NCBI GenBank assembly: GCA_024195265.1
Contig: JAJLRJ010000013.1
Location: 12,909,322-12,973,321, forward strand
Length of the DNA: 64,000 nt
From: Dendrophyllia cribrosa
Lineage: Eukaryota > Cnidaria > Anthozoa > Scleractinia > Dendrophylliidae
Reading direction: 5' to 3'
The stretch's first letter is position 1, and the number at the start of each line of letters is the position of its first letter. The translations under genes were made by a program, and so were the position numbers. This document shows, piece by piece, positions 41,901 through 53,900 of the stretch. The notes under the pieces were generated by a model. It did not search any database. It saw nothing but the letters and a program-made list of their open reading frames with translations, and was not told where the DNA came from.

Positions 41901-44900
41901 ATCTAGCGGAAGGGACATAAGACAAGGAATGGGCTAATATTCAAGGGAAGAGGGATAGAGGAGGGGTGGGTATATATCCAGGTGAGGGGGGATGGGTGGT
42001 TGGTTGGCTTATATCCAGGGGAAGGGTCATGGGACAAGGGATGGGCTTATATTCAAGGTAAGAGAGATAGAGGAGGGGTGGATATATATCCAGGTGATGG
42101 GGATGGGGGTTGTGAGGCTTATACCAGGGGAAGGGGCATGGGAAAAGGAATGGGCTTATATTCAAGGGAAGAGGGATAGAGGAGGGGTGGGTATATATAT
42201 CCAGGGGAAGGGTCATGGGACAAGGAATGGGCTTATATTCAAGGGAAAAGGAATAGAGGAGGGGTGGGTATATATATCCAGGTGATGGGGATGGGGGTTG
42301 TGAGGCTTATACCAGGGGAAGGGGCATGGGACAAGGGATGGGCTTATTTTCAAGGGAAGAGGGATAGAAAGGGGGAGGGTATATATATGTTGTGGTTCAA
42401 ATTTTTCCTTGGTTTGAAAATTTTCAAACCAGTTCAATTTTATTTTGCTTTTGTCTCGGATTCATTACCATATTGTTAGACAAAGGAAAACAAAAATCAA
42501 ACTGGTTTAAAAATTTTCAAACCAAAAAAAATTTGACCACAACATATATATATATATATACAGCTATTTCAATTAACGTTGTTGGATGAAAGCTTTAAGC
42601 TTACAAGCCAAGACCGCAAGGTGGTAGGGGATTTTTGTGAATAAATTCACCATAATCAACAATAGGGAGCTAAAGCAACTACTACAACAACACCAAGGAT
42701 TCTTTATTTCTATATAAACTACTTTGCAGTTCTTCCAATTTGTTTAGTTTGTCTAATGTGACTGGATTGTCCAGGAGCTTAATTTGTAGGGACGGCTTTC
42801 AAGTTCAAATAGAAATGTGATCATTTGACGTTGTTGTTTTGCAGTGAACGGCAAAGAAAGGTACCAAAATGTAAAACGCACGTGCAGATGCATTGGTTTT
42901 GCTAATAAAACTATTGTTTTGTGCCGTTCTCACTGCCTCCGCCGTCGTGCTTAAAAGCTCCCTGATAATTTTATCTCCCCACACTGTCAAATAAAGGAAC
43001 GCTTCGAAGGCAATATGATTCGTATCGTTTTTTTTTTCCTCCTTTAAAAAAAAAAGAGGCAAACGTCTTTAGTACTGTCGCCCATTTTCCGTTGCGCCCG
43101 CACTGACAACCGGAATCTAGGATGGTTATTTACAACTACCCATACTGCCTTGCGGTCTGGGCTTTGAGCTTTCATCCGACAACGTTAATTGAAATAGCTG
43201 TATATATATATATATAATCCAGGTGAGGGGGATTGGGGGGGGGGGGGGGGGGGGGGGGGGGTTGTGAGGTTTATACCAGGGGATGGGCTTCCTTTTAAAA
43301 GAGGGATAGAGAGGGGGAGGGTATATATCCAGGTGAGGGGGATGGGGGGTTGTGAGGCTTCTACCTACCTAGTGGAAGGAGCGCGGGGGAAGGGATGGGC
43401 TCACATCCAGGGAAAGAGGGATAAAGGAGGGAGGGATGGTTTAGGGTTAGGGTATTTGTACATGACTGAACTGCCTTAATTTAGTAGGATACATTATCAA
43501 GGGGGATATGACACACAAAAAAAACAATGTTATTTGACATTGTTTTTCTGAGGCATATTGTGTTTTTTTCTGAAACATGAGACAGCTAATCTCTCCCCCA
43601 CCAGCTGTACCAGCTCACTAAACTAAGGTTCAGTCTGAGCACCTACCACACTCGTTGAAGAAGCTGAAGGCTCTTGTTTCCTCTGTACTGCTGATAGCAT
43701 CTTGGGGTACCGCCGGATTGGATTCGCATTTGATGATAATCTCCTTGGTAACTACAGCACATAATAAAAATAATATACACACACATGTAAAAGAAGGGGT
43801 TCTAGGACCGGATTCTGGGGACCGTCAGCATTTTCCCTGGGTATTGCATGTCTTTGTTCTGTGACAATGGTGTCTGGTCCCACCGATTTAACTGACCCCA
43901 TTCACATTTGAAGGGGCAATTAGAATACTATGCTAAGTAGGATAAATTGGAAAAAAAAATAAAATTTGCTCCTAATTAGCTGTTTTTGTCACACAGACTT
44001 GTTTTCATGTGGTAAATATTGCCCTGTATGTTTTTCGCTGGTTTTGTGCTTCTTTTTCTAGAAAAAAAAAAAAACGGTCCAAAAATGCTGTCGGCTAATA
44101 AAACTCGAACACTGCAGCACTTTGTCTTTGTGTACTATCTCCTTTGCGGACCTCCTAGGAAGCGCTCCTGATTCTCCGCTGCCGGCTCATAGCCTTTGCT
44201 TGCCTTGCAAGGACTCACTTCGAGCTGCCCAAAGCTGTATTTTAAGTGCCCGAACACGCATAGCGGGCCTCTCTGCCACTGTCGCAGAGCATGTCGGGAA
44301 ATTCTATGGCAAATCCGAAATGGAGTTCCCGCTCCAAAAATTATAGCAAAATATTATAAGTCTGGAAGCACTTCGGATATCGGGCATTTCGACCACGGCA
44401 CGGGATGGCAAATGGGCCACAACTCACAATGTTGTCCCTTTTTGATCCGAAATGATTGCAGACTTTCCCGCCGGCTCGTACTTGTCCACCAACGTCCATT
44501 TTTCACCACGAGCGCTAAATGGCGCTTTGGACACAAGGTATGACAAGAAACACGACTCGTTTCTTTGAGAGGTGCTAGAGACTTAAGGATTTCCGGACTT
44601 CATGATGTCCTTCCATCGCCGAGCGGGCCTTAAAAATGGCTAAAACCAGCGCTCAACCACTGAGCTGTTCGCTGTTCAGCCATGTTGTTGCAAGTGGCGA
44701 ACGCCATCGATACGCCCGCCTTAAATAACGTTATGTTCGTTCAGGTCATTGGCGCAGGTCAGGAGTATTGCGGTCGCATATTCTCACGGCCAATCTGCTT
44801 TTTGTAATGGCGTCGTTAAACTTCTAGCTGCAGTTTTGAAGGAACTACGGTCGGATTGTACAGTCAGAGCACTAGAGGGCCAGAACTCTGCTGTTTCAGG

Positions 44901-47900
44901 TGGTTTATTTTAGTTAGTTTTCCTTTTCCATGCGTTATTTCTCTAAAACGACGGAAAAACTAGCACAAAAATATTCTGAACGATGTCTTGCAGTTAACTT
45001 GTAGGTCACATGCCTAAAATGAGGCAAACCAGAGCGAGAAAAACAAAACAAGGCATAAAATTTGACATGGAATGGTTTGACTCCGACCCTTGTTTTGGAA
45101 TTTTCCACTTAGCATAGTATTCAATTTGGCCCTTCATTTGATTTTGTTTTTGTGCCAAGTGCAAAGTTCTGTGACCAAAGAAGCAAGAGATAGATATCAA
45201 AGCAAGCCAATCGAAATCCGCGATTTTTCCAATTTCTCTGCTAACCGATTTAAAAATGAACTTGCTGAAGTTGATTGGGATATCATTCTCGCTAATCATG
45301 CAACTGATCCAAACAGTTTATTCTCTGCATTTTATAACAAATTTAATAAAATTGTAAATAAGCACGTTCCTTTTAAAAAGCTTTCAAAGTGAAAAGCTAA
45401 ACAGCTCTCAAAGTCTTGGATAACCAGTGGATTGAAAGCATCAATAATAAATATTATATGCATCTGGTGACGAGCTCAAGTACAAATATTATAGAAACAA
45501 GATTTGCACCTTGATACGTCTAAGTAAAAAGAGATATTATTATGAATATTTTGAATACCATAAAACGAACATGAAAAAAACATGGGAAGGAATAAATGAA
45601 GTTTTGCATCGGAAGAAAAAGACAAAGCCCATAACTGCCCTAAAGGACCCGAACAACAACAACAAAATTTGTAATGCCCCTTCACAGATTCCTAATATTC
45701 TTAACAATCATTTTTCCTCTGTGGGAAATAAATTAGCCAGTAAAATTCTACCTCCACAACAACATCACCTTAATTTTATTAGTCATTACAAATCACCATC
45801 CTCATCTTTTCTATTTCATTGGGTAACACCTGACGAAGTGATATCGCAAATACTTTCCACGCCTAACAACAAATCGTATGGTCTATACTCTTCTCCAACA
45901 AACCTATTAAAATATGCAGCTAGTATTATATCTCCTGTTCTCTCCGAAATACTTATTTAACATATCTGTAACATTAGGGAAATACCCATCTAAACTTAAA
46001 ATGTCCAAAATAACCCCAGTATTTAAAAATGGCGAAGAAAACGATTCAAACAACTATAGACCCATCTCTTTATTATCTAACTTCAACAGAATCTTTGAAA
46101 AGATCATGTACAATAGAATGGAAAACGATGTTGAGAAACATAATCTACTGTACTCCTCCCAATATGGTCTTCGTAAAAGCCACTCGACGCAGCATGCAGT
46201 ATTAGACATTGTAAATGCGATATAATTTAATATGAATCAAGGACTCATTTCATGTGGAGTATTCATTGACCTCAAAAAAGCTTTTGACACTGTTGATCAT
46301 AATATTTTGCTTGACAAACTAAATCATTATGGCTTTCGTGGAACTATTAATGACTGGTTTTCGTCATACTTAAAAAATCGTACACAGTCGACCCAGATTG
46401 GAACTCACATATCCGGAAAAGCCAAAATAACTTGTGGTGTCCCTCGAGGATCTGCCCTTGGTTCACTACTCTTTTTATTGTATATTAACGACATTCATCT
46501 ATCTTCCACTAAACTAAGGTTTTACCTCTTTGCTGACGATACAAACATTGTTTTTGCTGATAAAAATTTAAAGTCTTTGGAACTAACAGTAAACTCCGAA
46601 TTGCAAAATCTTAACGATTGGTTGATATCCAACAAGTTAACTCTAAACGTTGCCAAAACTAACTTCGTTATATTTCGTCCTTACCAAAAAAGAATTACTT
46701 ACCAGCCGCAACTGTACATTTTTGATAACGAGAAGGGAAGAAATGTTGCTCTTGAATCTAAAAACTATATTAAATATCTTGGTGTATTGGTTGACAATAA
46801 TCTTTCCTGAAAATACCATATTGACGCTATTACGACAAAAATCAGTAAAACTGTAGGACTTATCTCCAAGTTACGACATTTCTTACCTCGTTTTGTTTTA
46901 CTTCATATTTATCGAACATTAATTCAACCTTTTATAAGCTATGGTCTTGCTGTCTGGGGTCAGGCATGCAAGACTCATCTAAATAAAATTTTAATCCTCC
47001 AAAAGAAAGTTCTACGCATGATATATTTTGTGGATACTCGTGAGCATGTGATCCCGCTATTTATTGACGCTGACATCTTACCTGTATCGTTCATGTATTA
47101 TAAGTCTATAGCTAGTATAATGCATGACATAAATAACAACATTTCACCACAAAATATCTTAAACCTATTTCAAAAAACTTCCAGTGTTCATTCATACAAT
47201 ACGCGGTCATCGACCTCTGGTAAATTTTATGTGAAAAGCTCCAGGATGGATAAACTCAAAAATTCACTCTCTCGATTTGGCGTTAAACTTTGGAATGAGA
47301 TACCTCACTATATTAGAGATCTCCCTAGGAAAAATGTTTTAAAAACACTACACAATTTGCTACTTGATATTTTACAAAACGAAAACGACTATATTGAAAT
47401 GCCTTTGATAATAAAAAAAATTGATTTCTAGTTAAATTCAACACCAATTTTTTTTAATTATTTATTTAACTATTTTTTCATTTTCTCTCAATTCTAATCT
47501 CTTTAATCTCTCTAATTGTAAAAAGTTATAACTTTCTCCATGTACTTTTCTTTAATCTGCCCACCTAGAATAGCCTTTGCTAAACGCGGGTAGCTAAAAT
47601 GTAACAGTTCTGTGTTTTTGAAAATAAAGACTTTTTGTTGTTGTTGTTGTTGTATCAAAAGCATGGCTTTGTGTGTTGATAAAGAACAATTTTATGAAAA
47701 ACTGGAAGAACTTAAACAATCAAAAAAGGGGGACAGCATTTATTGATGATGAGCTTTATAAGAATGCCAAGAAATGGCTTTAAAATTCAAAGAAAAATCA
47801 TGAAGAATATGGTTTAACAAAGCTGGAAGTGAAAGCAATTGAAAGAAAGCAATGGACATTACAGAATGACAATATCCTGTCAAAAGATATAAAGATTGTA

Positions 47901-50900
47901 GTTCTAAGACAAGATCTACACAAAACCTTAACTGAAACGCATTCTCAAACAGCTCATCGTGGAAGAGATAAGACAGAAGAGTACCTGAAAAAGATGTATA
48001 CCGAGATATCACAGCATGTCATACATCTGTTTGTTGGGCTATGCCACCTACATAACCAGCAAGCTAGCGTGACATACATGTATCCAACAAAGAAACCAAT
48101 AACAAATCCTCTCCAGGCCAACAGTTACCTAGTATGTCACGTACAAAAGGATTTAATGGACTTTAGAAATTTGGAGTGTTACTGTGGACAAAAACACAAG
48201 TGGATTTTACATCTCACAGATCACTACAGCAAATTCTCCTGGCTGTGTGCTCTTACTCAAAAAACAGCAGAAGAAGTATATATTGCAGTCAATTAAAAAG
48301 TTATTCTGGCTACTTGGTTTCCCAACCGTGTTACATACTGACAATGGGGGAGAATTTAAAAATAAAGAAATGAGAGCATTTTGTGAATCACACAAAATCA
48401 AGCTTGTTCATGGTGCTCCTCGAACACCGCAAACCCAGGGTTTGGTGGAAAGAAATAACCAAACTGTGAAAAAATCTCTCCAATATCATAAAAAAAGAGC
48501 TGATAAAACAAAACGGTGCAATTTCATTGGGGAAGCAACCTGCAAAAAGAATATAACTGTGCACCAAGCCACATATAAGAGCCCATATGAACTAGTATTT
48601 GGCATACTACCCCAACACCAAACTATCAGCCACACAGCAACAGCTACGGCAACAATGGCTACAGCTACTTCAACAGCTTCATGTACAGCAACAGCAGTAG
48701 CAGATCACATAAATCTGGAAGATGTCACTGTAGAAGATGACAAGGAAGAAACAAGTTCTGAAAAGGAAGCCAGCTCATCCTCCCACAAAAGAAAAGCCCC
48801 TGAAGATGATTTGGTACAACAAAAAGCAACAAGGATTGCAACAAATGAGAAACAAAAAGAATATAATGAAAAAATGAAGCTGTCCAGAAAAAAATCAAAT
48901 TAATATGTTTGACATTGATGATTATGTCTCTGTGAAGATTGATCCAGTTGACAAAACATCACCGTTGCATCCTAATATACTTTTTGGAATAGGTTTAAGA
49001 TATTTTGTGGTGAAATGTTGTTATTTATGTCATGCATTATACTAGCTATAGACTTATAATACATGAACGATACAGGTAAGATGTCAGCTTCAATATATAG
49101 CAGGATTGCATGCTCATGAGTATCCACAAAATATATCATGCGTAGAACTTTCTTTTGGAGGATTAAAATTTTATTTAGATGAGTCTTGCATGCCTGACCC
49201 CAGACAGCAAGACCATAGCTTATCCATTACAAAGATACGGACTCCCATGATTGCTATTTGAACTACAACTCTTCGCACCCTGTGAAATGCAAAGATTTCA
49301 TTCCATATAGCCAGTTATTACGCCTGAAGCGTATTTGCAGCGACCCCACCGATTTCAAGTGTAAAAGCAAGGAAATGGCAGGATATTTTCTCCAGCATGG
49401 TTACCCAACGTGTGTGGTCAGAAACGCCATTAACCAGGTCTCTGTGGTCACTCCTGAAGCAGTGCTTCAACCGCGAGACGAGGTGTCTGAGCAGCAAGAA
49501 ACCATCCAGCTCATTCTAACCTACCACCCTAACAACATGCCCATTCGTAACATCATGGTGAAAAACTTCCCAATCCTGCTGAATGGGAATGACACTAGAA
49601 GCTTATTCCAGCCAGTGCGTATTTTGTGTGCGTATCACTGAGACAAGAATGTTCAGGACACCCTAGTACACAGCTCACTCAATGTTACTACAGAGGAAGA
49701 TCATGGCACCTTTCCTTGCCAGCGCCCTCGATGCAAAACTTGTGCCCACACCAACTCAGCGCCCACCGTTGACACCCCAGGGGGACGTATCACCATCCAA
49801 CACAGGTTCTCTTGCACCACAAGAAACCTTGTGTATGCCATCTCATGCCGAGTGTGTGATAAGGTCTACATTGGTGAAACTGGGCGGCTATTGGCAGAAA
49901 GGTTCAGAGAACATCGCCTCTCGGTGACCAAAAGAAAGGAGAAAGACGCATCTGGCAAGGAACTTCTGGTCGCACAACACTTCATATCAGACGGACACAA
50001 CGTTGATGATATGCTGGTTTCAGTCATCGTCTCTGGACCTGGGAGTTTAAAAACCAGACGCTAAAGGGAGGCCCAATTGATATTCCACCACAGAACTCTG
50101 CGCCCCAATGGGCTCGATGTCAAATTCAAATTTCAGTAGAACTGTATGTGCGCGCGCGCCTAACGCAAGCTTTTTTTGAGTTGTTAGGGATTTTAAATTT
50201 AGCATGCGCATACATTTTTTGACAGTTGCGTTCAAACTCACTGATGAAGAGGCAGCAGCCTCGAAACGTCTGAGAAACTAAATATTAGCGCTATAATTAA
50301 AAAGATTTTTAAGTCTACATTCACGATAATGCGCTACACAGATTTATGCGCATTTTATGTGTATCTTTTAATTACTTTTTCGCAAAGTAATCTCAGTTGA
50401 AAGTAACAATTGTGTAACAATAGGCAGGTACAAAAGTCGGAACGGATCAACTCGGATCGGATCGGATCGGACCGGATCCAGTCCGGGTCGGATCAACTCG
50501 GATCATAAAAAAAATGAAATGAGAAAAAATAAAAATTTTACCCAACTGTAGGTTAAAATACCTCTCAGAAATAGGCCAAATCAAGTAAGCTTTGCAACGT
50601 TTAGAGTTCCATGGCTCTCTCTGTGGCGTTCACCCGCCTTTTTTGTTTACTAGTGCCAGTTCCTCTCAGATCAAGTTACGAACTCGTGGTTTTGTTACAC
50701 GTTCCATCAATCGATCATATAAACATGGATCCAGCTGAAGGCAGGAAGGTAAAATCTAGGCTATCTTTCTCAATGAAAATGCTCAATTTAAAGAAAATTA
50801 TAGTTTCTGTAACTCAGAATGTTCATATTGTTTTTTTTTTTTATAGTGGGGAGTGTCGAAGTGGAAACTATGCTTATTAAGTCACTTTTGAGAACCGACT

Positions 50901-53900
50901 TAGATTTTACCTTTACAATCAGCATCTTCAGCTGGGTCCATAATGGAACGTGTAACGAAACCACGAGTTTGTAACCTGATCCGAGAGGAACTGGCACTAG
51001 TAAACAAAATGGCGGGTGAATGCCACGGAGAACGCCACGGAACTCTAAACGTTGCAAAGCTTACTTGATCTGGCCTATTTCTGAGAGGAATTTTAACCTA
51101 CAATTGGGTAAAATTTTTATTTTTTCTCATTTCATTTTTTTTATGATCCGAGTCAATCTGGATCGATCCGAGTTGATCCGACCCGGACTGGATCCGGTCC
51201 GATCCGATCCGAGTTGATCTGTTCCGACTTTTGTACCTGCCTTGTAACAATCGTAACAAAGTTTGGAAAAATCTCAACACTGATATCTCCGCAAGACTAC
51301 TGAAATGCTCCAAACCCAACATGCAGTTTAACACTACAAAGGACATAACATTCACAAAAGCTTGCAAAATGGCTCACAATCAATACATCATATTCAACAT
51401 TATTGCACAGATTTCCAGTTTAATGCATCTCACAGAAGGACTGATAGTTATTAAAGGATTACTGTATTTCAATGAAACAATGTATTCCAAACAATATATT
51501 TGACATGGAGAGTCACCCTAACCCTAACCTAAACCTACAGTGTAACCCTAAAACTGTAATGTTCAGGCTTAATCTCAAACCCTGGCTGCAAAATGATTTG
51601 TGAACATGTAAATCACCTTGGCCCCAACTTAACTCTAACCCTCAAACCGTAATGCTGAGGGCTAATCACAAACCCTGGCTACAAAATAATCTGTTGTATG
51701 GTAAGTCACCCTGACCCCAACTCAACTCCTACCTTCAAACAATAAAAAATATATATAGATAGGCAGAGCCTAACAGCGTAGCACTATGAACAAGCTTAAC
51801 TAAGGTGAAAGGTCGGAAGCACAAGAATTAAGATTGATGACCGGGCTATTTTTCAATTTTAGCAATTGTCAAAAAACAGTATTACCCGACTGTCTGCACA
51901 GTACATTTAGACCGTACAAAAGTTCACAAAAACAACTTTTCTCTGTCTAGAATAACAGGTACGACTAACTTCCGAATAAAATACAGTTTTTGTTTGTCAA
52001 AAATTGCCCGAGAAACTGATTTGGAAATCAAAATTGCAAAAATACACAAACATATTTGTATAAGGCGACGTGAGTGAAGACAGAAAATCTAAGTCTTGTT
52101 TTGTTTACATAAAATCGCTTTTCAATCTATGTAATGAATGAACAAGCACATAAAAATGGACAACACAATCTTCTTTCGAAAAATTTTATTCAAATCTTCA
52201 TTAGTTTATGTTTAAAAGTAAAACACGTTCCATTTATCATAGCGCATCAAGGCAGAGCTGTCCTCGATGAAATTCAAGATAACAACACGACTTAATTTGA
52301 GCACGTTTCATAAACAGGTCTCCAAAACTTAAGATAACACAAAGAAAAAGTCAATCAAAAATTGATATCAACATAAATTCCCATCGAAAAATGTGATTTA
52401 TTTTACCTTTAAAGCACTGGACTGCTTGGAAATTCGTTAAAACTCTGCTTCTTCGGTTCTGAAATCTGTAATAAAAACAAGGCATCTCCCCGCATTGCTC
52501 CTGCATTGATCATGTTGATAATATGAAGTTCCTCGAAGCAAGATTTTATCCCTAAAAGCTCTTTTTTTTCCACTAAAGCGGCTTCTGAGTATCCCTTAAT
52601 TAGTATCCCTGTCTTGAGTAGCAAAGCGCGAAAAAATGCAGGGAAATAACGACTTTACTGCTCCGCCTAACACTGCGAAAGATCCAACTTTTCTAAAAAG
52701 TGTTTACCAAGCTGACGGCTCTGTAGCCGCGCGTGTAGGCGACACACATGTTGCAGACACGCGCCCACGAAACATTCCGCTAGCCATGACCATGAAAAAT
52801 GATGGGCTAGGTTCTATGAGTATGGGGCTGCACAGCCGGGCCTTCGGCCTGGCGAGTGCTCCGCTATAAACTAGTTAGAAAAAAATTACCTAGTAGTTAA
52901 AAAAAATTACCTAGTAGTTAAAAATAAAATGAACTAAAAATAAAAATTACCTGCAACATATACATGGAAAATATTTTTTCAATAGAAAATAATTCTGAGG
53001 CAGGTTTGGCTTGAATACATCGAGGGGTCAGTTAAATCGGTGGGACCATACACCATTGTCACAGAACAAACACATGCAATCCCCAGGGAAAGTGCTGAAC
53101 CGACGGTCCCCCGAATCTGGTCCCAGAACCCCCCTTTTTTATATGTGTTAGGCAAGTTTTCCCATACATTTGCAGTTTCTATTAAAAAAATTAATGTAAA
53201 CTAATAATGCAATGTGCTAGGAATTTGCAAAACAGATCTTTGTTATTTTGCTTGAAAAGGTGTCAAAATTCTCCACTTACTTATTTTTAAGCTTTTCAAA
53301 AGCCTATAGGATTGGCGACAATTGCATGTTACAAGAATCACATAGCGCAAGTGTAGCACACAGCACGATTTGTGCATGATTTGCATTTCACAAGAGGGTG
53401 GTAACAGTACATGTATTCCTTTCAAGGAAAGGTATACATCATATATTTAACTATCTAATTTCCACCAAACCATTCACTTTTACTTACATGATTGGCTGAA
53501 TGAGCAACACGCTGCTTTTTCCCTAATCCCAAAGTATCTGCCATGGAAGATTGCTTCTCTTCAGCAGTTAATGGCACTGCTGCAGCTGCAGGTAATATTT
53601 TCTTCCCTAGTAATTCTTTTACTGGGCTTTTGACAGGTAAATCCTCAACCCACGCAGAGTCATGTTGTGGTTCATATTCATCCCAAATCCGCTTGAGATG
53701 ATTGTCTTCATCGGAGCTTGAATCGCAGTTTGCTGGACTTAATGCATCACTGTCATCGCTTATTAAAATTGAAACACCCTTAGAAAACTTCTGTTTCAAG
53801 TCTTTGCGCTTATCCAATCCTCTTGCCTCCAATTTAGAGCCTTTTGAAGTTTTAACTGGAGATGTTCTTTCTGTACTTTTCTTTTGTTTTTCAACTTTGC

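Noticed and set aside
44122..44543. Overlapping plus-strand frames of 74 and 115 codons
   Set aside because: No recognisable domain, no conserved motif and no splice context. They lie antisense in REXO1 intron 2.
51500..51740. Interstitial telomere array
   Set aside because: CCCTAACCCTAACC-like pieces are short and interrupted; the longer repeat unit is a 120-base degenerate duplication, not TTAGGG tracts.
52636..52869. 77-codon frame starting [11 protein letters not shown]
   Set aside because: Plausible composition but no known motif and it lies inside an intron; not enough for a gene call.
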